DNA of 64,000 bases from Mucilaginibacter sp. (GTDB lineage: Bacteria > Bacteroidota > Bacteroidia > Sphingobacteriales > Sphingobacteriaceae), in the NCBI RefSeq assembly GCF_028288205.1, contig NZ_JAQBOD010000031.1, positions 62,001-126,000 on the forward strand, given 5' to 3'. Positions 49,609 to 59,000 of the stretch are shown here, piece by piece. The position numbers and the translations under genes were made by a program. The notes below the pieces were generated by a model. The model was given only the letters and a program-made list of their open reading frames with translations. It was not told the origin of the DNA and made no database searches. Position 1 is the first letter of the stretch; every line of letters begins with the position of its first letter.

Positions 49609-51528
49609 ATGGCCAAACTAAATCTATTAGAAGAAACCCGTTACGAAAAACTAACCGTAACGGTATATCCTGATCAGCATACAGCATCTATACAAGTAGC
49701 TAAACGTATAGCCAAAATCATCATCAATAAACAAGAAAATAGTGAGCCTGCTGTACTTGGTCTTGCTACCGGGGTAACCCCTGTTGGTGTTTATGCGGAG
49801 TTAGTGCGTATGCATCGCGAAGAAGGTTTAAGCTTTAAAAATGTGATCACCTTTAACCTGGACGAGTATTACCCCATGAAGCCGACAGCCGTGCAAAGCT
49901 ATGTGACCTTTATGAACGAGAATTTGTTTAACCATATAGATATTGATAAGGATAATATTCATATTCCGGATGGAACTTTACCACAAAACGAAATAGCCCA
50001 ATTTTGCCTGGCGTATGAGCAGAAAATTACTGCCCTGGATGGTATTGATATCCAAATTTTGGGTATTGGCCGTACCGGGCATATCGGCTTTAATGAGCCG
50101 GGCTCTGCCCCCAATTCAGGCACGCGCCTGGTTACTTTGGATGACCTTACCCGAAGCGACGCTTCACGGGATTTTGGCGGTAAAGAGAACGTGCCCGATA
50201 AAGCGATCACTATGGGTATTGGCACCATATTTAAAGCCCGCGAGATTATTTTGATGGCATGGAGCCAAAAGAAAGCTGATATTATTAAAAAGGCAGTTGA
50301 AGGCGAGATATCCGGCATGGTGCCGGCTACTTATCTGCAGCTATCAGACCATGTAGAGATTGTTTTAGATGAGGGCGCGGCAGCTGCACTTACCCGTTTT
50401 GATACCCCCTGGCTGGTTAAAGATTGTGAGTGGATAAACAGGCTTAAAAAGAAAGCAATTATTTGGCTGGCTGATACGCTTGGTAAACCCATACTAAAGC
50501 TTACCGAAGAGGATTATAACAATCATGGCATGGCGCAGCTGGCCGTACAGCAGGGCCCCGTTTATAATATTAATATTGATATTTTTAACCGGGTGCAGCA
50601 TACCATTACCGGCTGGCCCGGCGGCAAGCCGGATGCCGATGATTCGCAACGTCCGGAAAGGGCTGAGCCTCCGGTTAAAAAAGTGATCATATTTTCGCCG
50701 CACCCGGATGATGATGTTATATCAATGGGCGGCACATTTATCCGTTTGGTTGACCAGGGGCATGAGGTGCATGTAGCCTATCAAACCTCGGGAAACACAG
50801 CGGTTTGGGATGACGATGTACTGCGTTATATGGAGTTTGCCATCGATTTTAATAAAAGTATAGGGGATGATCATAATAAGCTGACGGGTATTTATAACGA
50901 TATGCGTCAATTCTTTGCAGGTAAGTTACCAAACGAAATTGACACTGTCGAAATACGTGAGGTTAAAGGATTTATTCGCAAAAGCGAAGCTATATCCGCA
51001 GCGCGTTATGCAGGCTTACCGGATGATCATATTCATTTTATGGCGCTGCCTTTTTATGAAACCGGCAAAACCAGGAAAGATACAGCAGGTGAGGAAGATA
51101 TAAAATTAACGATAGAACTGTTACAGCAGGTAAAACCGCATCAAATATTTGCAGCCGGCGATTTTGCCGACCCGCACGGAACACATGTGGCATGTTTTCA
51201 CATTCTGCTTGCTGCATTGAACCGTTTAAAAGAAACCGAAGATTGGGTTAGGGATTGCTGGCTATGGCTGTATAGAGGCGCGTGGCATGAATTTGCTACC
51301 TATGAAATTGAGATGGCCGTGCCTCTATCTCCGCAGCAAGTAATCAGCAAGCGCAATGCTATTTTCAAGCACCAGTCGCAAAAAGACAGGCCGGTCTTCC
51401 CCGGCGAGGATGCCCGTGAGTTTTGGGTCAGGGCAGGGGACCGGAACCGGGAAACAGCGCATTGTTATGATCAGCTGGGCCTGGCCGAGTATGAGGCGAT
51501 GGAGGCCTTTGTACGTTATGAATTTTAA
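49609..51528 (+). CDS. nagB: glucosamine-6-phosphate deaminase fused to a PIG-L deacetylase domain
   Basis: A 639-residue cytoplasmic fusion. Residues 1 to about 290 are NagB: FNLDEYYPM with Asp85, GIGRTGHIGFNEPGS with His158 and Glu163, and later helices. The E. coli residue Asp141 lines up with Thr156. From about 355 to 639 there is a PIG-L/LmbE domain with the metal motif HPDDD at 365-369 (family HPDDE) and the later HGTHVACF. NagB turns glucosamine-6-phosphate into fructose-6-phosphate, and PIG-L enzymes remove acetyl groups from N-acetylglucosamine compounds. A single protein could thus perform NagA- and NagB-like steps, and no nagA is nearby. The frame reaches a TTG at 49594, but ATG 49609 is preferred. 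Confidence 0.9.
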   Translation: MAKLNLLEETRYEKLTVTVYPDQHTASIQVAKRIAKIIINKQENSEPAVLGLATGVTPVGVYAELVRMHREEGLSFKNVITFNLDEYYPMKPTAVQSYVTFMNENLFNHIDIDKDNIHIPDGTLPQNEIAQFCLAYEQKITALDGIDIQILGIGRTGHIGFNEPGSAPNSGTRLVTLDDLTRSDASRDFGGKENVPDKAITMGIGTIFKAREIILMAWSQKKADIIKKAVEGEISGMVPATYLQLSDHVEIVLDEGAAAALTRFDTPWLVKDCEWINRLKKKAIIWLADTLGKPILKLTEEDYNNHGMAQLAVQQGPVYNINIDIFNRVQHTITGWPGGKPDADDSQRPERAEPPVKKVIIFSPHPDDDVISMGGTFIRLVDQGHEVHVAYQTSGNTAVWDDDVLRYMEFAIDFNKSIGDDHNKLTGIYNDMRQFFAGKLPNEIDTVEIREVKGFIRKSEAISAARYAGLPDDHIHFMALPFYETGKTRKDTAGEEDIKLTIELLQQVKPHQIFAAGDFADPHGTHVACFHILLAALNRLKETEDWVRDCWLWLYRGAWHEFATYEIEMAVPLSPQQVISKRNAIFKHQSQKDRPVFPGEDAREFWVRAGDRNRETAHCYDQLGLAEYEAMEAFVRYEF

Positions 51529-54118
51529 GCTAATGATTATAGCAGTATGGCCGCATCGCCTGGTGGGGGCCGGTTGTGCGGGCCGTATCTGCTTTTTAAT
51601 TTTACTGACTACGCTGTTAACGGTTAACGTGTTTGCCCAACCGGGAACCGTGGATCTGCGTTTAAAATGGGGGGTAATTGAAAATAATTATGGGAATAAG
51701 CCACAATCTCTTTCAGAACTGACCCTGATTACGCGCCATCAATTTACATTACCGGCAAAAGGCTGGAAATTGTATTTCAATTTTGGAGCGCAGGTTGTTC
51801 CTCATTCTTCAACTGGCAATGTTAGTATTACTCCTGTCAACGGCGATCTTTTTTACCTCTCGCCTACAGCGGATTTTAAAGGAATCAATAAAAATGATTC
51901 ACTAAAGATTCAGTTCGTGGCATCCGACTGGCTAATTAATAAAACAGATGCCCCACGAGGGTTTTATTTGATATGGGACAATGCCCCGACCAGGTATTAT
52001 GTTGTAAAGCCTGTTATTTTAAAACCATCTACCGGGGCAGGACAATTTTCACGTTCGCCTTTAGATAAAATTGAAGTAAGCACACCCCAATTGGTATTTG
52101 AACAAAACAAAACTATCCCCCATATACCCGCCGATAGTTTGGTAAAAATATTCCCGACACCTCAAACATATCAGCTAACTGCTGTTAAATTCAAGTTGGA
52201 CAGAGGCGTTAAGGTGATTGCCGATGCCTGGTTTAAAGCAGAAGCCTTGTATTTGAAAAAGGAGCTTGCCCGGCTATTGTTACCTGCGGTTACCCCATCA
52301 AAAAATACCATAAACCTGGTAAAAAAACAAATGCCGGAAGAGGCTTATGAGTTGGTAATAACTAATAACCGCATAACTATTGCAGCCTCATCAGGTGCGG
52401 GTATTTTTTATGGGTTGCAATCACTTAAAACATTGATATCGCCGTTAGCCTACCGCAGCGCCCAAAAAGCAATCCGTATACAGGGGGTGAAAGTTGCTGA
52501 TCAACCGCGTTTTGGTTACAGGGCCGTTATGATAGATGTGGCGCGCAACTTTCAGTCTAAAAAACAACTATTAAAACTGCTTGACCTGATGGGCTTGTAT
52601 AAATTGAACGTGCTCCACTTTCACCTTACGGATGACGAAGGCTGGAGGTTGGAAATACCCGCCCTGCCGGAGCTGACAGCCATTGGAGCTAAAAGAGGCC
52701 ATACACTTGATAATAGCCAAAATTTGCAGCCATCATTCGGATCCGGTCCTTTCACCAATAACCGTTCAGGTAGCGGGTATTACACCAGAGCCGATTTTAT
52801 TGAGCTGTTGAAATACGCTACCGAAAGACATATAAAAATCATTCCTGAAATTGAAAGCCCGGGACATGCACGTGCTGCTATAAAGGCAATGGATGCGCGA
52901 TATGATCGCTATGTCAGGCAGGGTAAAATGGAGCAGGCAAACCAATACTTACTGCATGACAGAAACGATAGCTCGAAATATATTTCTGTACAGTACTGGA
53001 ACGATAATGTAATTGATGTTTCCTTACCATCAACATATGATTTTATGGAAATAGTTACCAGGGAGATAAAGGAAATGTATGCAGCGGCTGGAGCCCCGCT
53101 CCAAACCATACATTTCGGCGGTGACGAAGTACCCGCCGGTGCCTGGGAAAGATCGCCGGCTTTTTTCAGGTTAAGGAAAGCAGATACAACAATAAAACGT
53201 ACGGATGACTTATGGCCCTATTATTACCGCAAAATAGTTCAGATGTTAAACGCAAATAGCTTATATCTCACCGCGTGGGAAGAAGCAGGCTCACGCAAAG
53301 TTGTGCAAAACGGCAAAATAGCAAGTGTTATTGATACTGAGCTGACGGATAAAAACATACATCTGGAAGTGTGGAACAATGTATTGGGCTGGGGTACAGA
53401 GGACCTGGCTTATAAATTAGCCAACCGGGGTTACAAAGTTATATTATCATGCGTTACCAACCTTTATTTTGACCTCGCCTATGTTAAAGCTTTCGATGAA
53501 CCCGGTTATTATTGGGGAGGGTATGCGGATGTAGCTAACTCATTTCGCTTTATACCTTATGATTATTTTAAAAATTCGGCAAAGGACAGGATGGGTAATA
53601 CAGTAAACCCATCGGTTTTTTTAAATAAAGAAAAATTAACCGCTGCAGGAAAAAATAACATTATCGGTTTGCAAGGGGCCCTGTGGAGTGAGAATTTACA
53701 AAGTGCCGCAAAAATGGAATATATGTTATTGCCCAAATTATTGGGATTAGCCGAACGGGCCTGGGCCAGGGATCCTGACTGGGCGACAGTAGCGGATACG
53801 ATTAAAAGCAGCGTCTTATATGATGATAGTTGGGCGAGATTTGTAAATATATTAGGCCAGCGTGAGCTTCCCCGCTTAACCTATTATGCGGGCGGGTTTA
53901 ACTATCGCATACCAAGTGCCGGCGTAAGTAAGGCCAACGGCTGGATTATTGCAAACTCCGGACTGCCCGGTTTTGAAATTCATTATACTACCGACGGTAA
54001 AATACCAACCCTAAAAAGCGCGGTTTTTAAAGATTCTGTCAAAACCGGGCGGTTAAAAATAGGTTTATTTAATCCTGCGGGACGGTCTGGGAAAATAGTA
54101 ACTGTTGAAAATAAATAG
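51518..54118 (+). CDS. glycoside hydrolase family 20 chitobiase-type beta-N-acetylhexosaminidase
   Basis: An 866-residue secreted enzyme with the full chitobiase layout: a CHB_HEX-like carbohydrate-binding domain (about 45-175), the GH20b domain (about 200-330; KIFPTPQTYQLTAVKFKLDR), the GH20 catalytic barrel (about 340-700) with FHLTDDEGWRLEIPALPEL and HFGGDEVPAG holding the catalytic Asp536-Glu537, and a C-terminal Fn3-like domain (GFEIHYTTDGKIPTLKSAVF). It would remove terminal beta-N-acetylglucosamine from chitooligosaccharides or glycans. The start is ATG 51518, overlapping nagB by 11 bp, or ATG 51533. The frame is open for 162 bp further upstream inside nagB, which is overlap only. Confidence 0.92.
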   Translation: MNFKLMIIAVWPHRLVGAGCAGRICFLILLTTLLTVNVFAQPGTVDLRLKWGVIENNYGNKPQSLSELTLITRHQFTLPAKGWKLYFNFGAQVVPHSSTGNVSITPVNGDLFYLSPTADFKGINKNDSLKIQFVASDWLINKTDAPRGFYLIWDNAPTRYYVVKPVILKPSTGAGQFSRSPLDKIEVSTPQLVFEQNKTIPHIPADSLVKIFPTPQTYQLTAVKFKLDRGVKVIADAWFKAEALYLKKELARLLLPAVTPSKNTINLVKKQMPEEAYELVITNNRITIAASSGAGIFYGLQSLKTLISPLAYRSAQKAIRIQGVKVADQPRFGYRAVMIDVARNFQSKKQLLKLLDLMGLYKLNVLHFHLTDDEGWRLEIPALPELTAIGAKRGHTLDNSQNLQPSFGSGPFTNNRSGSGYYTRADFIELLKYATERHIKIIPEIESPGHARAAIKAMDARYDRYVRQGKMEQANQYLLHDRNDSSKYISVQYWNDNVIDVSLPSTYDFMEIVTREIKEMYAAAGAPLQTIHFGGDEVPAGAWERSPAFFRLRKADTTIKRTDDLWPYYYRKIVQMLNANSLYLTAWEEAGSRKVVQNGKIASVIDTELTDKNIHLEVWNNVLGWGTEDLAYKLANRGYKVILSCVTNLYFDLAYVKAFDEPGYYWGGYADVANSFRFIPYDYFKNSAKDRMGNTVNPSVFLNKEKLTAAGKNNIIGLQGALWSENLQSAAKMEYMLLPKLLGLAERAWARDPDWATVADTIKSSVLYDDSWARFVNILGQRELPRLTYYAGGFNYRIPSAGVSKANGWIIANSGLPGFEIHYTTDGKIPTLKSAVFKDSVKTGRLKIGLFNPAGRSGKIVTVENK

Positions 54119-54197
54119 GAGTTATACAGACGTGGCGATTGGCACGCTTTCGCCGCAAGGCCACTTATTTGCAGACTTGCCAGGAAATCCCGGCTGC

Positions 54198-54226
54198 CCG
54201 GACGGTCAGTCCGGCTGAACGTTTTT
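54198..54226 (+). terminator. weak terminator after the GH20 gene
   Basis: A CCGGAC/GTCCGG stem (54198-54203, 54209-54214) with a GGTCA loop is followed 7 bp later by TTTTT. It overlaps the stop codon of the convergent GNAT gene. The gap before the T-run makes this a modest candidate. Confidence 0.35.
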
Positions 54227-54652
54227 AAATAAAAGCACAAAAGGTTGTGCGTGTATAAAATCATTATTTTCATAAAACTTCATTGAAGGCATAAATTTAT
54301 GGGTCATTAATGTTATGGTTTTTAAATCATTATCAAGGGCATATTTTTCTGCATGGTTTATTAAATTATTTCCAAACCCTTTTTTTTGCGCTTTAGGCGC
54401 AATAAATAATTCGTCAATATAAAGTTGTTTGTTTGTCCACCATGTTTTCGAATGAGCCAATATTGCGCCTGCAATCTCTTCATTATCGTATAAAACAAAT
54501 CCTGCAAAATCAGCAGAGGATAAATACTCACTCAAATATTTAATAGCACCTTCTAAATTCCATTGGTAGTTCCAGGGGGGGCTGTTATAAGTGTCAATAA
54601 AAATTTCGGCACAAGCTTCTAAATGCGTTTTTGTTAATGCTTGAATATTCAT
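54206..54652 (-). CDS. GNAT family N-acetyltransferase
   Basis: A 148-residue GNAT protein. It has the start TKTHLEACAEIFIDTYNSPP with a tryptophan-rich WNYQWNL after it, the acetyl-CoA loop in LFIAPKAQKKGFGNNLINHA, and TLMTHKFMPSMKFYENNDFI as the closing element. It is converging with the GH20 gene and its stop lies inside that gene's candidate terminator. Single-gene unit. Substrate unknown. Confidence 0.8.
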   Translation of the reverse strand: MNIQALTKTHLEACAEIFIDTYNSPPWNYQWNLEGAIKYLSEYLSSADFAGFVLYDNEEIAGAILAHSKTWWTNKQLYIDELFIAPKAQKKGFGNNLINHAEKYALDNDLKTITLMTHKFMPSMKFYENNDFIHAQPFVLLFKNVQPD

Positions 54653-54744
54653 AAAATTTACGTAATAGGGTGGTTGGTAAAAGAAAATATGCTAAGTTAA
54701 AACTTGAATTAATGGTTTAATTAAAAGAAGAGGAAATGTTAGCT

Positions 54745-56004
54745 TCATGCCTCATGAATTACAGGAATAGTAAACCTAAAGGTTGTCCCCAAACCAACAT
54801 TACTTTCCACATCAATTTTACCGCCGTGTTGAACCACAAAGTCATTTACTAATAACAGGCCAAGCCCACTGCCCGGTTCATTATTTGTTCCAAATACAGA
54901 ATTGTTATTAACCTGTTTAAACAGTGTTTCGCGTATTTCATTGCTCATCCCTATACCAGAATCTTTAACAAATATTGTGGCCATATGTTCGTCAAACCCG
55001 GCATCAATTATAACTTCGCCCCCATGTGGGGTATATTTTATGGCATTGGTAACCAGGTTTTGAATTATTGACCTTAACATTAATGAATCAACATTGACAT
55101 AAATGTTCTCCTGTATTTTGTTTTGAAGTTTAATTTCCTTTTGGATTGCATTTACCTTTAATAATTCCAGTGATTCTTCAACCCCATCAATTAAATGGAC
55201 CTTTTCAGGATTAAAGCTTGTTTTTTGACTTTGTTTTTTAGCCCAGTCAATTATTTCGTTAAGTTGATCAAGCAGTTTATTAGACGTTCGGTGGATAATA
55301 TTCGAAAGTTGCTTAATTTGATTAGGGCTAAGTTTTTCAGGATCTTCATTCAATTTTCCAGATGAAGCGAGTAACGCGGTAAGCGGGTTACGCAGATCAT
55401 GAGAGACTACTGAAAGAAATTTGTCTTTTGATAAATTAAGTGCCTTTAATTCACTATTAAGACTTTGCAGTGCCAAAGTACGTTCTAAAACCCTTTCTTC
55501 CAGATCACGATTTAGCTCGGTCAGGTCTCTGTTAATAATTTGCAGTTTTTCTTCCTGCTTTCTTAAAAGCCTGTTCTTTTTATGCAATTCGGCAAAGACT
55601 GCCACTTTAGAGCGTAATATCTCGGGGTTAAATGGTTTACGAATAAAATCAACAGCACCGGCTTTATATCCTTTAAACATAGCAGCCTCTTCATAATCAT
55701 GAGCGGTGATAAAAATGATAGGGATATGTTTTAGTTTATCCCGCTGATAAATTAATTCAGCGGTTTCATAGCCATCCATTGTAGGCATTTTTACATCAAG
55801 CAAAATCAATGAAAAATCTTCTTCTTTTAAAAGAATCCTTAAGGCTTCGCGCCCTGAGGTAGCTCTGAAAAAAACATATTCGTCCCTTTCCAATGCAACC
55901 TCCATTGATAATAAATTATTATCATTATCATCAACTAAAAGTATCCTGATGGTTACATCCAAGGTCGATCTTCTTTTAACATTGTTATTTATTTGATCAG
56001 CCAT
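54745..56004 (-). CDS. response-regulator-receiver / histidine kinase
   Basis: A 419-residue cytoplasmic protein with REC first and kinase second. The receiver domain is at about 18-140 with phospho-acceptor Asp70 (LILLDVKMPTMDG) and Lys in RKPFNPE. A coiled coil (about 142-190) leads to the HisKA domain with His202 (VVSHDLRNPLTALL) and a HATPase with DSGIGMS and GSGLGLLLV. No sensor or membrane domain is present. Its start overlaps the end of the giant poly-HAMP kinase by 16 bp on the same strand, so the two are translated together, and the REC domain probably receives phosphate from that kinase. Confidence 0.88.
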   Translation of the reverse strand: MADQINNNVKRRSTLDVTIRILLVDDNDNNLLSMEVALERDEYVFFRATSGREALRILLKEEDFSLILLDVKMPTMDGYETAELIYQRDKLKHIPIIFITAHDYEEAAMFKGYKAGAVDFIRKPFNPEILRSKVAVFAELHKKNRLLRKQEEKLQIINRDLTELNRDLEERVLERTLALQSLNSELKALNLSKDKFLSVVSHDLRNPLTALLASSGKLNEDPEKLSPNQIKQLSNIIHRTSNKLLDQLNEIIDWAKKQSQKTSFNPEKVHLIDGVEESLELLKVNAIQKEIKLQNKIQENIYVNVDSLMLRSIIQNLVTNAIKYTPHGGEVIIDAGFDEHMATIFVKDSGIGMSNEIRETLFKQVNNNSVFGTNNEPGSGLGLLLVNDFVVQHGGKIDVESNVGLGTTFRFTIPVIHEA

Positions 56005-59000
56005 ACCCTCATTAATGATAATAATTGGTCTGTTTTAACCGGTTTAGTAATATAATCAGATGCGCCTGATGCGATACATTTTTGCCTGTCGCCAATCATA
56101 GCCTTAGCAGTTACAGCAATAATTGGCAATGTTTTATTACGTGGTTCTTTGCGTATAATTTGTATGGTTTCGTAGCCATCCATTTCAGGCATCATGATAT
56201 CCATTAATACAATATCTATCTTTTTATCATTGTTCAATATTTCCAAGGCTTCTCTTCCGCTTTCTGCGGTAATTACTTCAATATTAGAACGTTCAAAAAC
56301 TGCTGTAAGGGCAAAGAGGTTACGTACGTCATCATCAACAACCAATGCCTTTTTTCCGTCAAGTACATCAGTTTTATTATGTATCCCGTCAATTAACTTT
56401 AGTTTGCTTTCATTAATGTATTTTTTATCTATGTGTAATAAAATTAATATTTCTTCAAGCAGATATATGTGAGATGTTGGTGTTTTACTAATAATTTTAT
56501 GGTTAAGCCGTTTTAATTGTAATAACTCATCTTGCGTAAAGTCACGTGCCGAGTGCAAAATAATTGTGGTTTGCTGCTGTTTTACCAAATTAATTTTGTT
56601 TAACAAATCAAGCCCATTAGCATCAGGTAAGGTAAAATCAACTATAATACAATCAAAGATCTCTTTTTTCAAAACTGAAAGGCCTTTTTTAGCAGTAGTT
56701 GCTGCAAAAACCTCTATATTATCATTTGATATAAGTTCTGAAAGCCTTTGTAATTCATTTTCATTATCTTCAATAATCAGCACACGTTTTTTAGATTGTT
56801 TATGGAAGCTTACTATCCCGCTGATCAGGTCATCGAGTGACGTATTAGATAAAGGTTTTAAGCTAAAGGTTTTGGCGCCAAATTTTAGGGCCATGATCTT
56901 ATTATCCTCCCCGGATATTACATGCACAGGTATATGGCGCAGATTAATATCGGTTTTTAACAATTTAAGAATTTTCCATCCGTTTGATTCAGGCATATTA
57001 ACATCCAGTGTAATTGCAACCGGATTATATTTTAATATACTGTCAAAAATCTCCAGGTAACTAACGGCAACAACTACCTTCAGGTTAAAATTATGGGCTT
57101 TGTCTATTAATATTTTAGTAAAGCGCAGGTCATCTTCAATAACCAACAGTACCTGCTCTTCTGCTAAAATGTTATGTCTGTCGTCATCTATTACCAACTC
57201 TGCTGTATCCATCAAATTGGTACGTAAATGTGAAACAGGATAGTTTTCTTTCACTTTAACAGAGGTAACCTTATCTTCCTTATACTTTAAAGGCAGGAAT
57301 AAAGTAAATACACTGCCTTTACCTAATTCGCTTCCTACGGTAATTGTTCCACCCAATAATTCGGCAAAACCCTTGCTAATAGAAAGCCCCAGGCCTGTGC
57401 CGCCATATTTACGACTCGTTGAACCTTCTGCCTGTTGGAAAGCTTCGAATATTATGCCCTGTGTATTTTTGGAAATACCAATGCCAGAATCTTCAATAGA
57501 AAATGCGATAACTGAATCCAATTCTGATAAAGGATTTTCATCAGTTGCCCCTGGTCTGTAAATATTTAATTTAACACCACCTTTCTCGGTAAATTTAAAA
57601 GCGTTTGATAGCAGGTTTTTAAGAATTTGATTTAGACGCTGCATATCGGTATCCATCAATTCTGGCAATCCTTCCTGTAATTCGATCTCAAATTTTAAGT
57701 TTTTAGCTTCTGATATCGGTTTAAAGGTTGATTCGGTAAATGAGATAATCTCCTTAAAGCTAACCGGCATTACATCCGCGGCGATAACACCAGACTCGAT
57801 CTTAGAAAGGTCAAGGATATCATTAATCAATTGGATCAGGTCATCGCCACAAGAGTGTATAGTTTTTGCAAACATTCTTTGTTTCTCGGTGAGGTTGCCC
57901 TCCGGATTTTCAAAAAGTTGTTGGGCAAGTATTAGCAAGCTATTAAGTGGTGTGCGCAACTCGTGCGACATATTAGCCAGGAACTCTGATTTGTATTTAG
58001 ATGTAAGGGTTAGCTGTTCTGCTTTTTCTTCTAATGACCGGCCTTTATCATGCAGTTCATCATTGGCGCGCCTTAACTCTTCTTGTTGCGCTGATAACTC
58101 GCCGGCTAATGATTGTGATTGAGATAACAATTCTTCTGTACGGGTATTAGTTTCAATATTATTTAATACAATACCAATGCTTTCTGTCAGCTGATCCAAA
58201 AAGTCAATATGTGTATCACTAAAGTTTTCAAATGACGCGAGCTCAATAACCGCTTTTACATTGTTTTCAAATAGCACAGGTAAAATTACCAGGTCAATTG
58301 GGGCGGCATTTCCAATACCTGAACTGATCTGCAAGTATTCATTAGGCACATTTGCCAATCTTATACGCTCTTTATCCATAGCGCACTGGCCAACCAACCC
58401 TTCGCTAAGCGAGAATTCCTGATCAATAAGTTTTCGGCTTTTTTGTGCATAACCTGCAAACAATCTAAGTTTAGGTTCATCTCCGGATTCCGGTTGTTCT
58501 AAAATATAGAATGCCCCATAACGTGCGTTCACCAACTCCGCCAATTCTGACAGTACTTTATTGGCAACCGCGTTACGGTCACGTTGTCCCTGTAGCATCT
58601 GGGCAAATTTTGCAAGGTTGGATTTTAGCCAATCTTGTTCATGGTTACGTAACGTAGTGCCTTTAAGGTTGGCAATCATTTGGTTAATGGTATCCTTCAA
58701 AGCTTCCAGCTCACCTTTTGCTTCCACGCGTATGGTACGGGTTAAGTCACCCTTTGTTACCGCAGATGCAACTTCGGATATGGAACGCACCTGAACCGTT
58801 AAGTTTTGTGCTAACTGATTAACGTTTTCAGTTAAATCCTTCCAGGTTCCGGATGCGCCCGGCACACTTGCCTGGCCACCTAAACGTCCTTGTACACCCA
58901 CCTCACGTGCCACTGTAGTTACCTCATCAGCAAATACCGCGAGTGTATCAATCATCTCGTTAATCGTATCCGTTAATTGTGCCACCTCACCTAACGCGTT

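Noticed and set aside
51356..51517. Upstream extension of the GH20 frame inside nagB
   Set aside because: These codons overlap the conserved PIG-L domain and read as basic, non-secretory sequence. The signal peptide begins after 51518.
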